From NCBI GenBank assembly GCA_949592205.1, contig CATIUR010000004.1, forward strand, positions 62,841,837 through 62,905,836: a DNA stretch of 64,000 nucleotides. The letters are read 5' to 3'. Origin of the DNA: Helichrysum umbraculigerum (taxonomy: Eukaryota; Streptophyta; Magnoliopsida; Asterales; Asteraceae). Position 1 is the stretch's first letter. Every line of letters starts with the position of its first letter. This document shows, piece after piece, positions 22,489-35,446 of this stretch. A program made the position numbers and the translations under genes. The notes under the pieces were generated by a model, which ran no database searches, was not told where the DNA came from, and worked only from the letters and a program-made list of their open reading frames with translations.

Positions 22489-24549
22489 TGTTGGGTCAAA
22501 ACTGTTTCTGGTATGAAGAAGATTGTTGATGAAAAGACAGAGTACAAAGTGTTTAAAACTGTTTGTGTTGAAGGATAAAACTGTCTTTACAAAGTTACAA
22601 CTGATAGAAGAAATCTGAAGAAAAGACAAGTGTTACAACTGATTGAAGATAGATTTCAACTGATAGTTATGTGTCTGTAAGTAGTTAAAACTGCTTATGT
22701 ATTTGTAACTGTTAGTTATATATGTAGCAGTTAACACTGATTATATATTTGTACTTGGTCTTATATTACAATTGAAGCAGTTACCACTGAATGTGTAATA
22801 GTCACAACTGTTTACTTCAGAATGGTAGTTACAACTGTTTATGATTTTGTGATAAGTATGAGTCGGTTATGGAAGTTATTTTATTCCATATTCGTAGGAG
22901 ATTATGTAGTACTCTATGTGTTATAAATAGAGATCATTTAGACCTAGATAGGTTAAGATTTTGCGCAGCTTCAAGGTTTTCTGTAACCCTAATACATTAA
23001 GTGTATTCGTCTTATATCATTAATAAGATTGAAGCTTTCGATATATTCTTGTGTTCATTATAATAATTTATATTCGTTGATCTTCTTAATATTATTGAGT
23101 GTGATTCCGCAACTTCTCAATAATATATTCAAGGCTTATTATATACGATTGTTTATTAAGTTAAACAGGGACTATTACACTCAATAATATTAAGAAGATC
23201 AACGAATATAAATTATTATAATGAACACAAGAATATATCGAAAGCTTCAATCTTATTAATGATATAAGACGAATACACTTAATGTATTAGGGTTACAGAA
23301 AACCTTGAAGCTGCACAAAATCTTAACCTATATAGGTCTAAAGGATCTCTATTTATAACACATAGAGTCCTACACAATCTCCTACGAATATGGAATAAAA
23401 TAACTTCCATAACCGACTCATACTTATCACAAAATCATAAACAGTTGTAACTACCATTCTGAAGTAAACAGTTGTGACTATTACACATTCAGTGGTAACT
23501 GCTTCAATTGTAATATAAGACCAAGTACAAATATATAATCAGTGTTAACTGCTACATATATAACTAACAGTTACAAATACATAAGCAGTTTTAACTACTT
23601 ACAGACACATAACTATCAGTTGAAATCTATCTTCAATCAGTTGTAACACTTGTCTTTTCTTCAGATTTCTTCTATCAGTTGTAACTTTGTAAAGACAGTT
23701 TTATCCTTCAACACAAACAGTTTTAAACACTTTGTACTCTGTCTTTTCATCAACAATCTTCTTCATACCAGAAACAGTTTTGACCCAACAATCTCCCCCT
23801 AAACTTAATCTGTCCTTCACAGCATTAAGTTTCTTCTAATTCTCCATTATGTGCTTCACAAAGCTCTTTCAAAACTGTCAGTCTTTTCTTCTCTTCCTTC
23901 TATCTATCTCCTCCTTCTTATAAATCTGATTCAGCACCATATAAACCAATTCCAGAGCTACATCATCTAAAACTGCAGCTTGTAACCTTGCATTTCTCAT
24001 ACTCATCAAAAACCTCAGATTTATATCATAAAATCTATCTGTCAGCATCCACATAAACACTACATCATCCATAACAATCTGATGTACTCCTGGTTTGGCA
24101 TGATAAATCCAATTTCTGACCTTGCTTTAAGTAGTAAACTAAAATGGAAACTCTTATGGTTCAAACATAGCCTTAATCCAATGGCATGTAACCTTCTCAA
24201 CCAGATTATCAAACTCTTCTAAATCCAAATTCTTCTGCATCCCAATCTCATATATTCTGACCAAATCAGTTCTACTGATCCTCTTTATCAAATCCCTAAA
24301 AGATCTCCACCAAGATACATTTCCATCTGCTCTTTCAATTTTAATCTTGTGAATCTTAACAGGATTGACAAATTGTTCAATTGACCAATCAATGATACCA
24401 GGCAAATCAACATTAATTACGTCTGATTCCACTGTTTCATATACTGACTCATTCATTTTTGGCTCTGTTGGTGGTGTTGGAGGTGTATGTACAAACTCAT
24501 CATCTTCTGGTTGCTCCATTTCAATCTCCTCGTCAACTTTCTCTTCATC
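22489..24549. mobile_element. Copia-like fragment with LTRs in inverted orientation
   Basis: Left arm 22489-23102 begins TGTTGGGTCAAAACTG. Right arm 23177-23790 is its reverse complement. Both are 614 bp and I count about five mismatches; 74 bp lie between. Both arms carry a TATAAATAG promoter. The right arm is preceded, on the minus strand, by the polypurine tract TTTAGGGGGAGAT, as in Ty1/copia elements. 23791-24549 is internal sequence. No clean target duplication is seen, and about 10 bp of the host LTR are lost at the right edge. Confidence 0.8.
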
Positions 24550-24555
24550 AGACAC
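23791..24555 (-). pseudogene. Unidentified ORF remnants inside the Copia-like fragment
   Basis: Two short frames, 24154-24555 (open at its 5' end, acidic start, then a WWRSF and DLVRIYEIGM stretch) and 23878-24072. Neither matches gag, protease, integrase or reverse transcriptase motifs that I know. They sit just upstream of the polypurine tract and are probably the 3' coding remnant of a defective element. Confidence 0.4.
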
Positions 24556-25124
24556 AACTACTAAAGTGCCCGTTTGGAATGGTTGTAGCTAGCAACCCAG
24601 ACAAGGACGTCACTCCCCAAATAGACCAATCTTTTAGTTATCGCGCCTTATTAAGTTAACGATCCATGCACTGATGAGGACTTTACCGAATTAAAACACT
24701 CATGCAATAACCGAACAAAATCAATACCGACAATGATAACTGAATATAATAACCGAGTTAATAAATAATTTAACTAACCGAATAACTGTGATCACGAAAA
24801 CAAGTAAGCATTGTATCTCACCCCGAGTTTTAAACAGTAAATAGTAAAAATGGGACTGTGAGACTCACCTGAGTCTAGTCGTGTAAAGCAGAGTATAAGC
24901 GACAGGGTTCTCCGAACTAGTAACCTCTAGCGTCCTAAACGCAAGAGATATATCAACATAAGTACTTAAAATTATGTTAATGATTTGATTGCTTAGAAAG
25001 ATCATTTGGTTTTTAAGAATGTGTATTATTCGTTGGTGATGATATTCAGAAATCATTTGTATTTCTCGGGTTGTGTCATTTGTTACTTGTATGTATATCT
25101 ATGTATACATATATACATATGCAT

Positions 25125-25168
<44 letters not shown>

Positions 25169-26616
25169 GTTTAAGTTCGTTGCATGTATATATTTACACA
25201 TAAGTAAAGTCGTCGTAAAAATATATGTTCATATACATTTTTGTACGTAATATATGTATAAATACGTAAGTTTGGACTTTATTTATCCGTAGTGGTATAT
25301 TTATATATCCGTATTATTTGTCGTTGTGTGTGTGTGTATATATATATATACATATAGATATAGATATATATAATTAATTATAATAATAATAATAAAAATA
25401 ATAAATATTAATATTAAATATAATAATAATATATCATTAATAAGACTTACTAATTATAGAAACTTCTATATTAAGTAACTAAAAACAATCTTGAAGGGCC
25501 TTATTTTGTTCACACCCATTCAGGTCACTTACTTCCACCCATTCGGGTTTATGGACTTACCCGTCCGGGTATAGGTCCATACCCGATCGGGTATGCAACC
25601 TTACCGTTTCGGGTATGTTTCCTCACCCGTTCGGATGCCGTTTGTACCAGTAAGATGCTCTGTTTTTTGTTTCATTTCGGTCCAGTTCTTGAGTACATCA
25701 GTTATAATTTTTTGTATCCTAACATCTAGCTTAATTATAGTCCGTTTCCTCATCATTTTAGGGTTATTATCTCAAACAAGTAGGACACTTTTCGTACTAA
25801 CTTTTGTGTACATATATTTAGTTTATTTTTCTTAGTGTTTGTTAAATTTCATGTATAAACTTTTAACTTTGTTATAATCATTTTTGATGTTCAATCTAAC
25901 ATATACATGTAACAATTACAACATATTATAAAGATTTTATGAAAACAAATGAAATGGAGTTCTCACAGTGGTATATATATGAGATGATGATGAAGAAGCT
26001 TGGATGATGATGATGATGATGATGAACAAGTGAAGATGATGATGGTGAAGATGAAGAACAGAAGATTATATTGATGATGATGTTATTATTGTTACTGCCG
26101 TTCTACTTTTGCTTTCTGCTTCCTTCGATCACCCACAGAGGAACTCAATTATTTGAGTTTGGTGGAGTGTATGTGTGTGTGTATCCGAGAGTTGGAAGGA
26201 GTATATAAAAATGTGATACAGGCATAAATTTCAAAGGGGAGTATGGGTTGGCTCATAACATGTCCCCAGATATTTTAGTTTGTGTAAATATTGTAGGTTT
26301 TTAGCCCGTTAATTTTGGGTACGGGTCCAATTATGTGCAAATTTACATTTAGTATTCGTAAATTTATTTTGAGGTATTTCTCCAAATACTTTATTATGAA
26401 TAATAAAAATATGATTTTTATTATTTTTGACTTTTGGGTACGTTTTGTATAGTCTCTGTCTCGTACGATACGTTATATATATAAAACGTGTAAATATTTT
26501 TGTTTCACTTTTATTTCTCTTTGTTTACATGATACTTTCAAATAAATAATTATTCAAAAATATTTTCGCGTTCATTCAGATTTGTTTGCACATGATTATT
26601 AAATAATCATTTAACG

Positions 26617-26702
<86 letters not shown>

Positions 26703-26863
26703 ATATATATGTATATATGTATATATATATGTATATATATATGTATATATATATACACATTTATATATAATGTCCGAATACTTTCGTTTTAACACGTACC
26801 GATTACAAGTGATTAAGGTTTAAATTAGAAGCTAATTTAGTCCCTTTTTGACCGGGTGTCACA

Positions 26864-27697
26864 TTCTCCCCTTGTTAGGAGAATTTCGTCCCGAAATTTA
26901 ACCGAAACCGAGGTCCGAGTTTCTAAGGTTGATTATGTGATATGTCTAATTATAAGACATCCGATTTATCCGAGTCTTCTCTCCTTGTTAGGCTTAAGCC
27001 TACCGATCACTAAATAAATGAAGGAGAATTCCGATTTCTACCTGACCGTTATGTCTGCGTGACAAGGTCGGTCCGTATTAGCAAATATTACTATGAATAG
27101 ACTTAATAATCCACCGAATTTTATAAGTCTTACCGTGTTCCTGGAGTTTAGAATAACTACCGCTACCATATTGGATTCTATAACCGTTCCATATTAACAA
27201 ATATAGATTTCCGATACCTAAACCGATTTATATCACTGAAGTGATAACCGAATTATATCACCCAAGTGATACCCCATTTATATCACCAAAGTGATACCCG
27301 AACTATATATTAACCCAATTATACACCAAATTATCATAACGAATTAATTACCGAATTATATACCGTCTTAGCTAACCGACTATTATAGCACACACTAATA
27401 CCGATTTATCCGTGAGTAGCAAAACGAATGATTTTCTTAGAACGAATGATTTCAATCATGATGACCGATCAATCTAGGCGTATACATGATGGTATCCGAT
27501 TTTCGGTCTCAACAAATATGAGATAATGAGGGGGAATTTTAGCCGTTGAATTTAAAGTGAAATTATATATATTACACTGCCGGACTCGACTAACTACCGT
27601 TTGCTAAACCATTTATATACTTACCGTCAAAGGAATAGAATAGACGTTACGTAGCATGTTAAAATTTATGAAGTATGCAATACGGAAGTGACTTTTG
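26864..27697 (-). other. 3' non-coding region and polypurine tract of C
   Basis: The minus strand ends CCTAACAAGGGGAGAA before the LTR, and TTTCGGGACGAAATT is present, as in A. A run of GTGAT-rich short repeats lies around 27230-27310. No ORF. Confidence 0.75.
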
Positions 27698-28737
27698 TTA
27701 CTCGACAAGGTACGTACCCGTGTCAGGGTCTGGATGAGTGTTCCTAGCATTCAGCACATAGAACCTTCCTTTTGCAGTATTGATTTTTTTCAGCTTAGGA
27801 CAGTCACTTCGGTAGTGTCTTACAGTACCACACTCGTAACAAGCTTTCACTCGGCAGTCTTTAGGAAGATGACCATAACGCTTACACTTGTCACATGGGG
27901 TGCCACAAGGCCCGTCATGGTGGCGTTTACACTTTGAGCAGAGGGGTTTGGTTCCAGTGTACTCCTTCTTGTTTTCAGATCCAGAGGCGTTGACCTTGGT
28001 GGTTGCAGGCTTTTTGTTGGTTTGGCCTTGGTTATCAGGGTTTCCATCAGCTTTTCTTTTGTTATCCTTCCCGTCGCGGACAATCTGTGCCATGAGGCTG
28101 TGAGCCATACGAACAGCACTTTGGATAGTCCCCGGTTTTGATGTAGTTACCATCCCTTTGATGCTTACAGGAAGTCCCCAGATATACCTCTCGACCCTTT
28201 TGTATTCAGGATTGACCATAGTTGGACACAAGACGGCTAGTTGATGAAAGCGAGTAGTGTACCCGGCTATGTCATTGCTGTTGATAGAGTGATTCCAGAA
28301 CTCTGTTTCCAGCTGTTGTATTTCCTCTCTAGGACAATACTCCTCAGTCATCATCTTTTTCAGATCATCCCAGGGTAGTTTGTAAGCAACATCGAGACCC
28401 ACAGTCTGGGCGTGAGTGTTCCACCAGGTGAGTGCACCTTCCATCAGTGTGCAATAGAGTACTTGACCTTACAGTCATCCGGGTAGTTACAGATGCGGAA
28501 GACGGATTCCGTCTTCTCAATCCACTGTAGTAGGCCGATGGCTCCTTCCGTGCCCTTGAAGTTCAAGGGTTTGCAGTTGAGGAAGTCTTTGTAGGAGCAG
28601 GATTTGGTTGGTGGGGTATTGTTCAGAGTATCCTTGCTCTCAGTTTCTTGCTGTCGAGCAGTTAATGCAGTAGCTACTCTCTGAGCGATGAGTTGGTCAA
28701 CTTCAGCTTGACTGTACGTTTTACGTCGTGGAGGCAT
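27698..28737 (-). pseudogene. Gag of element C, one frameshift
   Basis: The N-terminal part (28737-28444) starts MPPRRKTYSQ. The remainder (28444-27698) continues in another frame with TWWNTHAQ, the gag domain and three cysteine clusters (CDKCKRYGHLPKDC, CYECGTVRHYRSDC). Comparison with A places a one-base loss near 28445, where A reads FMDDALTWW. The stop of the first part overlaps the ATG of the second (TGATG). The frame ends after DTGTYLVE, the edge of protease. This was a Gag protein; the mutation probably inactivates it. Confidence 0.88.
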
Positions 28738-29648
28738 GTTCCTTCAATGAAGATAAGGGACATGTAAGAGTTTGAATCGAAGAAAGTGATTATCATAATC
28801 ATATGAACACTGAACAAGTGAACCGAAGTATGAAATGTCAATTGACAATAAAAGATAACAGGGTTGTAATTAGTTAACATGCGTGTCCAAAAGATTACAA
28901 GAGTTGGAGTTTACAAAAGTGCCGGAAATTATCACATCAGGAGGGATATTTGAGAATTTGTTTGTTATCAGACGCGTGACCATCCGTTGTGGGGTTTGCC
29001 ATTTCTGTTCGAATGAACTTGATAGAAATGATAGGAAAAATTTCAGTTCTTAGAGGAATACCGATTTCCTAATGTTAATCATGATAGCGAGTGAAGGGCG
29101 ATTTGCCGATAATCAATGTGCCGACTACTACGTCGAAATTTCCTAACTCTACCGGGGTAAGTCTATCTCGAAGATATGACCTTCTAAAGCTAGGGTACAT
29201 CCCGGTACTATTTTTCCTGATTCAATCAACTTACGACCGGTAAGTCCTATGATGTATTTGTTGTTATAAGGAAGTCGGCTATTACTATTGCGAGTGTATT
29301 ACCGAGTATGTCAAAGATTATCCGAGGCCTAATCATATATATACAATATATATAATAGCCTAATCATATATGTATATACCATATATACATATATATCCGC
29401 CTAGTTGTGTCTAGCACAAAACAATTATGAGACCGGTTCTCTCGTGGTTAGAGTCAACTAGTGCATTCCTGATCAATATAACCCTTTTAGATCTCACATC
29501 ATCTTTATTTAATTGTACATAGTTAGCTAGGCTATGTTAAATTAAACTCGTATGATGAAATTCCTGAACTAGTTATACCTAATGAGGAATACTGCCTAAC
29601 GGTCATAGTCTAGGCCCACTAAATGCAACCTACTTCGCTATAACCTTA
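28738..29648 (-). other. 5' leader of C with displaced protease relic
   Basis: The primer-proximal part is conserved with A and B. At 29095-29245 the minus strand reads KLIESGKIVPGC, then LEGHIFEIDL, then after a one-base shift PVELGNFDVVVG. This is typical of the middle of a chromovirus protease before the usual GMDWL motif, yet it lies upstream of gag. Confidence 0.7.
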
Positions 29649-29661
29649 GGCTCTAATACCA
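29649..29661 (-). promoter_or_regulatory. Primer binding site, initiator tRNA-Met, one mismatch (C)
   Basis: The minus strand reads TGGTATTAGAGCC; the canonical site has C at the seventh position. Confidence 0.85.
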
Positions 29662-29664
29662 AAC

Positions 29665-30735
29665 TGTCACACCCCCGATTTCATGATTTGCGGAAGCGAC
29701 AATTTGGGTGTGACTAATCAATAATCAAAGCGCATATGTACAAGCAAACGACTCTACATGAGACGTTTATACATTTTACAAAAGTAACACATAGTTTAGG
29801 TCATAAGTTTTACAACATAATTGAATTCGCATAATGATTCTGAAGATTTTAATACATAACTGATTAACAAAAGATAATGCTATAAAATATTCATATGTTT
29901 ATAGATGCATGCATCTCGTACTAGCTAGCATATCCTGTGGGCCACCCTATTGTAGCTGGTCACCTGAGAATACAACACTAAAAGGTCAGCTATAAAGCTG
30001 GTGAATCTCACAGGTTTAAAATAAAACATGATGTGATACACAATATTATCCGACGATTTAATACCGAACAATGATTAAACCAAATAAGGTTTCCGAATTA
30101 AATATACCGACACTGACATTGCATTAAGCTATGGTTCAAGGCCTAACCCGATTTTCTACCTCCCAAACGGTGTCAACACCCATAACAACTATTAAAGTGC
30201 CCGTTTGGAATGGTTGTAGCTAGCAACCCGGACAGGGACGTCACTCCCCAAATAGACCAATCTTTTAGTTATCGCGTCTTATTAAGTTAACGAACCATGC
30301 ACTGATGAGGACTTTACCGAATTAAAACACTCATGCAATAACTGAACAAAATCAATACCGACAATGATAACCGAATATAATAACCGAGTTAATAAATAAA
30401 TTAACTAACCGAATAACTGTGTTCATAAAAACAAGTAAGCATTGTATCTCACGCCGAGTTTTAAACAGTAAATAGTAAAAATGGGGCTGTGAGACTCACC
30501 TGAGTCTAGTCGTGTAAACCAGAGTATAAGCGATAGGGTTCTCCGAACTAGTAACCTCTAGCGTCCTAAATGTTAGAGATATATTAACATAAGTACTTAA
30601 AATTATGTTAATGATTTGATTGCTTAGAAAGATCGTTTGGTTTTTAAGAATGTGTTTTATTCGTTGGTGATGATATTCAGAAATCATTTGTATTTCTCGG
30701 GTTGTGTCATTTGTTACTCGTATGTATATCTATGT

Positions 30736-30802
<67 letters not shown>

Positions 30803-30958
30803 GTTTAAGTTCGTTGTATGTATATATTTACATATAAGTAAAGTCGTCGTAAAAATATATGTTCATATGCATTTTTGTACGTAATATATGTATAAATACA
30901 TAAGTTTGAACTTTATTTATCCGTAGTGATATATTTATATATCCGTATTATTTTTCGT

Positions 30959-31007
<49 letters not shown>

Positions 31008-32190
31008 AATGATAATAATAATAAAAAATATTAATATTAATTATAATAATAATATATCATTAATAAGACTTACTAATTATAGAAACTTCTATATTAAGTA
31101 ACTAAAAACAATCTTGAAGCCTTATTTTGTTCACACCCATTTGGGTCACTTACTTCCACCCGTTCGGGTTTATGGACTTACGCGTTTGGGTATAGGTCCA
31201 TACCCGATCGGGTATGCAACCTTACCCGTTCGGGTTTGTTTCCTCACCCATTCGGGTGTCTTTTGTACCACTTAGAATCTTTGTTTTTGGTTTCATTTCG
31301 GTCCAGTTCTTGAGTACATCAGTTATAATTTTTTGTATCATAACATTTAGCTTAATTATAGTCCGTTTCCTCATCATTTTAGGGTTATTATCCCAAACAA
31401 TTAGGACACTTTTCGTACTAACTTTTGTGTACATAAATTTAGTTTATTTTTCTTAGTGTTTGTTAAATTTCATGTATAAACTTTTAATTTTGTTATAAAC
31501 GTTTTTGATGTTCAATCTAACATATACATGTAACAATTACAACATATAATGAAGATTTTATGGAAACAAATGAAATTGAGTTCTCATAGTGGTATATATA
31601 TGAGATGATGATGAAGAAGCTGGGATGATGATGATGATGAACAAGTGAAGATGATGATGGTGAAGATGAAGAACAGAAGTTGATATTGATGATGATGTTA
31701 TTATTGTTACTGCCGTTCTACTTCTGCTTCCTTCGATCACCCACATTGGAACTCAATTATTTGAGTTTGGTGGAGTGTATGTGTGTGTGTATCCGAGAGT
31801 TGGAAGGAGTATATAAAAATGTGATACAGGCAAAAATTTCAAAGGGGAGTATGGGTTGGCTCATAACATGTCCCCAGACCCGTTAATTTCGGGTACGGGT
31901 CCAATTATGTGCAAATTTACATTTAATATTCGTAAATTTATTTTGAGGTATTTATCCAAATACTTTATTATGAATAATAAGAATATGATTTTTATTATTT
32001 TTGACTTTAGGGTATGTTTTGTATAGTCTCCGTCTCGTACGATACGTTATATATATAAAACGTATAAATATTTTTGTTTCACTTTTATTTCTCTTTGTGC
32101 ACATGATACTTTCAAATAAATAATTATTCAAAAATATTTTCGCGTTCATTCAGATTTGTTTGCACGTGATTATTAAATAATCATTTAACG

Positions 32191-32250
<60 letters not shown>

Positions 32251-32353
32251 TTATATATAATGTCCGAATACTTTAGTTTTAACATGTACCGATTACAAGT
32301 GATTAAGGTTTAAATTAGAAGCTAATTTAGTCCCTTTTTGACTGGGTGTCACA
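29665..32353 (-). repeat. Element C 5' LTR (2689 bp)
   Basis: Matches the 3' LTR without the insertion. It contains a candidate intron (30499-29964; donor CAG/GTGAGT, acceptor TATTCTCAG), the hairpin at 29987-30000, TA runs (30736-30800, 30963-31003, 32193-32247), and a palindrome cluster ACCCGTTCGGGT / ACCCGATCGGGT (31135-31255). Confidence 0.92.
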
Positions 32354-32358
32354 GAAGG

Positions 32359-32844
32359 GGGGAAGCGTTAGTATGCATCAAGAAGCATATTACAATTATC
32401 AATCAAAACGTCAATAAAAAATTATTTTTATTGGTAAATAGTAATCAAAATCGATGCTAAAAATAATATTTTAGCTGAATGAATTTCATTTTTAAGTCAT
32501 AACATTAATTGATGAATATTTATTTAATAAATTGTTAATATGCAGTGTGATGCATATTAACTAATATGCATCGCGATGCATATTAAAACTTCACATTATT
32601 TGAAAGATATTTTTATTGTTAATATGCATCACAATGCATATTAACTAATATGCACCGCGATGCATATTAACGGATTTGGATCTAATATTCATTAATCGAT
32701 GCTATAACTTGAAGAAAGAATTTATCAAGGAAGCTTAACATTCATAGCATCAATTCATATTAACATTTACTAAATTTCAGTTTGCTTTTTTCGAGATTTG
32801 TATGGGTGAAGGTAATATACTTCCTGAAGCATACTAACGCTTCC
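32359..32844. mobile_element. Fold-back element FB1, central part
   Basis: The terminal arms GGAAGCGTTAGTATGC (32360 onward) and GCATACTAACGCTTCC (to 32844) are inverted. Inside are paired units such as AATATGCATC / GATGCATATT. It has no ORF. With its two ends (21941-21979 and 44575-44611) the element totals about 560 bp. Confidence 0.75.
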
Positions 32845-33223
32845 TGATGACACGCAAAAAGTCATGTTTTTGTGTGCCATTATCTCACCATTTTAGCCCA
32901 ATTATTAATGAAAACACTTAAATATGAACTTAAACATCACATTTCATCATAAGGGCTAAAATATAGATGATGTTTCAAGAATCAACCAAAAAGACCTAAA
33001 AACGAGTAAAATAGAGCACAAACGATCATTGAATCCTCCGTTCACGCATTTAAGCACAATTTGATCTATACTTGGAATTTTGACCTCTAACTTATGTCAT
33101 TTTCTTCGTTAGGAAATTACGAAACCGTGAGCGCGAGAATCACTCAAAACGGATAAACGACGAAGAAATTACGCCCGAACGAAGAAACGAAGAACCGAAG
33201 AATCAGGATACGAGAGAGCTAGA

Positions 33224-33526
33224 CCGTATACGGCCAAACTAGACCGTATACGGCCTAGCACAGACCGTATACGGCCTAGCTAGACCATATACGGCCTAGC
33301 ACAGCCGTATACGGCTTGTGTTCTCCCGTATTCACCCTACGTTCTCCCGTATACGCTCCAGTTCTCCCGTATTTGCCCTAGCTCAACCGTATCGTGCGTT
33401 TAGGCGATTAAAATCTGATTTTTATTCGGGTTTGCGATACGGTTGTGCGTTTGAAGTTTTGGATACGGTCTACGGATACGGTTGTGCGAGTTCTATATAT
33501 AGAGGCTTCATTTCTTCATTTTCAAC
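33224..33526 (+). promoter_or_regulatory. F LTR promoter
   Basis: Palindromes spaced 20-21 bp, then TATATATA (33494-33501) and a predicted start near 33526. One palindrome is CCATATACGG in the 5' LTR but CCGTATACGG in the 3' LTR. Confidence 0.6.
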
Positions 33527-34097
33527 AATCAACACAACATCCACACATTCAAGTATCACTCCAACAATCACTCTTTTACGTTTTTAATTTCTTAGTTTAG
33601 TTAGTAGATTTCTCTCTCTAGCACTACTCTTAGGAGTTAGAGGAGAAATATTAGGATATAATTAGTCGTAGATTAGCGGCTAGTTAGAAGGGGCAATATT
33701 GTAATATCGCTTGGCGCGTACTAGAAGTTCTGCTCGTGTAACGTTCAAGTTGTATTCAGCTACGCTCTTATTACGTTTATATCTATCCTTTATCTATTTC
33801 ATTATGATGATTGTTATTACTGTTGTCATGCTAGATTTAGGATTGGTTGCCATGATTAGCGAGTAGTGATATTGCGTGTTTGCTATGATGTAGTTAGTCG
33901 TAAATTGGTTGGAATGATGCTATGAAAATTAGTGCTTTGATTCACTTTCTATTTATGATTTTAAACCTATCAAACTAATCGCCTTTCAACCAGTAAACGT
34001 GATTACGGCCTTAATGATGGGACGTCGCGAACCCCATCAAAGGTACTTAGTTATCTGTGTCAAACATGAACATGGTCTGATTTGTTAATCGTGTAAA

Positions 34098-34300
34098 TAT
34101 CGCTTTCTAAATGAACGCTAAGTACATCGTCATCGTGGAAACACTGCTTTCTAATTTGAACGCAAAGTACACTGTGGCTATGGAAATATGGTTTTCAAAC
34201 TGAACGCTAAGTACACTGGAGCCGTGGAAATAATGCTTTCTATTCTGAACGCAAAGTACACTGTACCCGTGGAAATATGGTTTTCTAACTGAACGTGAAT
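34098..34300 (+). repeat. 44-45 bp tandem repeat in F LTR
   Basis: TGAACGCWAAGTACA recurs near 34112, 34157, 34201 and 34246, with a degenerate fifth copy near 34290. The same array is in the 3' LTR. Confidence 0.8.
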
Positions 34301-35134
34301 ATTACACTGTTGACAAGTTAGGGATTTATTGGGACTTAAAAGTAAGGGCTGGTTTATATCATAGATGGATAATATTATGCTTAAATACAAACTTAGTTAA
34401 GTAGTCTGGGTTAGCCTTTGTGAAGCAATGTAAGGTACCGTAAGTCGGTTGATTACTCTGTATAGCGTCGACAACACCTCCGGTGTAGTTAATACGTGGA
34501 AGCCGAGGAAAAACCGCAGTTACTAAGCCTTGTGGAATAACGGTAAATCTGTGATCAGCAGAGCTGGTACCGACTAGGTCCTTGGTTCATCAATGGAAAC
34601 ACTTTCAGTGGAGTACAGTGTGGTAATCACGGAAAGAGTCGTCGCTATCAGTCTATGTGAATCACCGAATCATGACCCAACACCCAGACTCACTAAACCA
34701 TCGATAGAAAGTAATCAAGCACACTCTATAAACTTGGTCTTAAATGCTTTGTTTAGATTAGGTATTATTGTGGGGTTAAGAAAGGTCGGACATCGAGTTG
34801 GTTTGTCGCCTTATTCATGCACCCAGGGTTTCATCCCAGATAAGGGTCACTATACCTTCACCGGTTAGTGTTGTGGGCTGGATAAACTACTCCGATCAGA
34901 ATCATGATAGCCTAGTCGTCCAGTGACATACTGATCGAGAACTCTATCAGTAGGGGGCTAGTGCTTACTCCACAGATACCTGAAATAAATAAAATTCAAA
35001 CCTTTAGAACATGTTTTCATACATCATACATCATTCCAATCAATAAGGCTACCGAAATCATAGCAAACACCCTCTCTAGATTATCTGCTATCTACATTTA
35101 CTTTATCTGCTTTAATTTACATTTCCTGCCTAAG

Positions 35135-35170
<36 letters not shown>

Positions 35171-35428
35171 AAAAACAAAACCACCAATCAAAAATCTTTT
35201 AAAAAAAACCCGCTAGATTGATAAGTACGCCTGTTTCGTCCACGATCCACAATACACTGACTCAGAGAACGACCCTAGGTCATCCTTGCTGCTATACACC
35301 AATAGTAACTAGGTATACTTAGGCCCCGCAAATATAAATTTTAAAACCCTCTGATCGCCGCTCTAAACGAGAGGTCCGCAACGACGCGAGTAAAATCGCG
35401 ACCGACCGTTCGGGCGGCATCAAGCTTT

Positions 35429-35446
35429 TGGCGCCGTTGCCGGGGA
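35429..35446 (+). promoter_or_regulatory. Primer binding site, tRNA-Asp (F)
   Basis: TGGCGCCGTTGCCGGGGA is a perfect complement of the plant tRNA-Asp 3' end. Confidence 0.92.

Larger units (their letters stand above)
21980..26863 (-). repeat. Element C 3' LTR, enlarged by a Copia-like insertion
   Basis: The minus strand starts TGTGACACCCGGTC (26863) and ends GGGGTGTGACA (21980). It contains about 2.06 kb of foreign DNA at 22489 to about 24549, several TA runs, ACCCGATCGGGT-type palindromes (25505-25630) and the candidate intron signals. Confidence 0.9.
21980..32353 (-). mobile_element. Element C: gag-only Tekay-like element inserted in FB1
   Basis: Both LTRs are present with the duplication GAAGG at 21975-21979 and 32354-32358. 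The internal region 26864-29664 has only gag, broken by a frameshift, and a displaced protease relic. The LTRs differ by many substitutions, TA-run lengths and an insertion, so it is older than A and F. Confidence 0.92.
32845..35422 (+). repeat. Element F 5' LTR (2578 bp)
   Basis: It begins TGATGACACG and ends GGCGGCATCA. It contains five CCGTATACGG-type palindromes (33224, 33244, 33265, 33285, 33305), TATATATA at 33494-33501, the leader hairpin at 33616-33644, five 44-45 bp tandem units (about 34098-34300) and an A-run (about 35138-35168). Confidence 0.95.

Noticed and set aside
24154..24555. Host gene exon in the Copia-like fragment
   Set aside because: It sits directly upstream of a Copia-type polypurine tract and LTR and is cut at the insertion edge; element origin is simpler.
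34593..34868. 91-codon ORF repeated at 43739-44014
   Set aside because: Within both F LTRs; no homologue in other LTR families.
35138..35168. A-run as a LINE or SINE tail
   Set aside because: It is an internal part of the F LTR, present in both copies with small length change, without a duplication around it.
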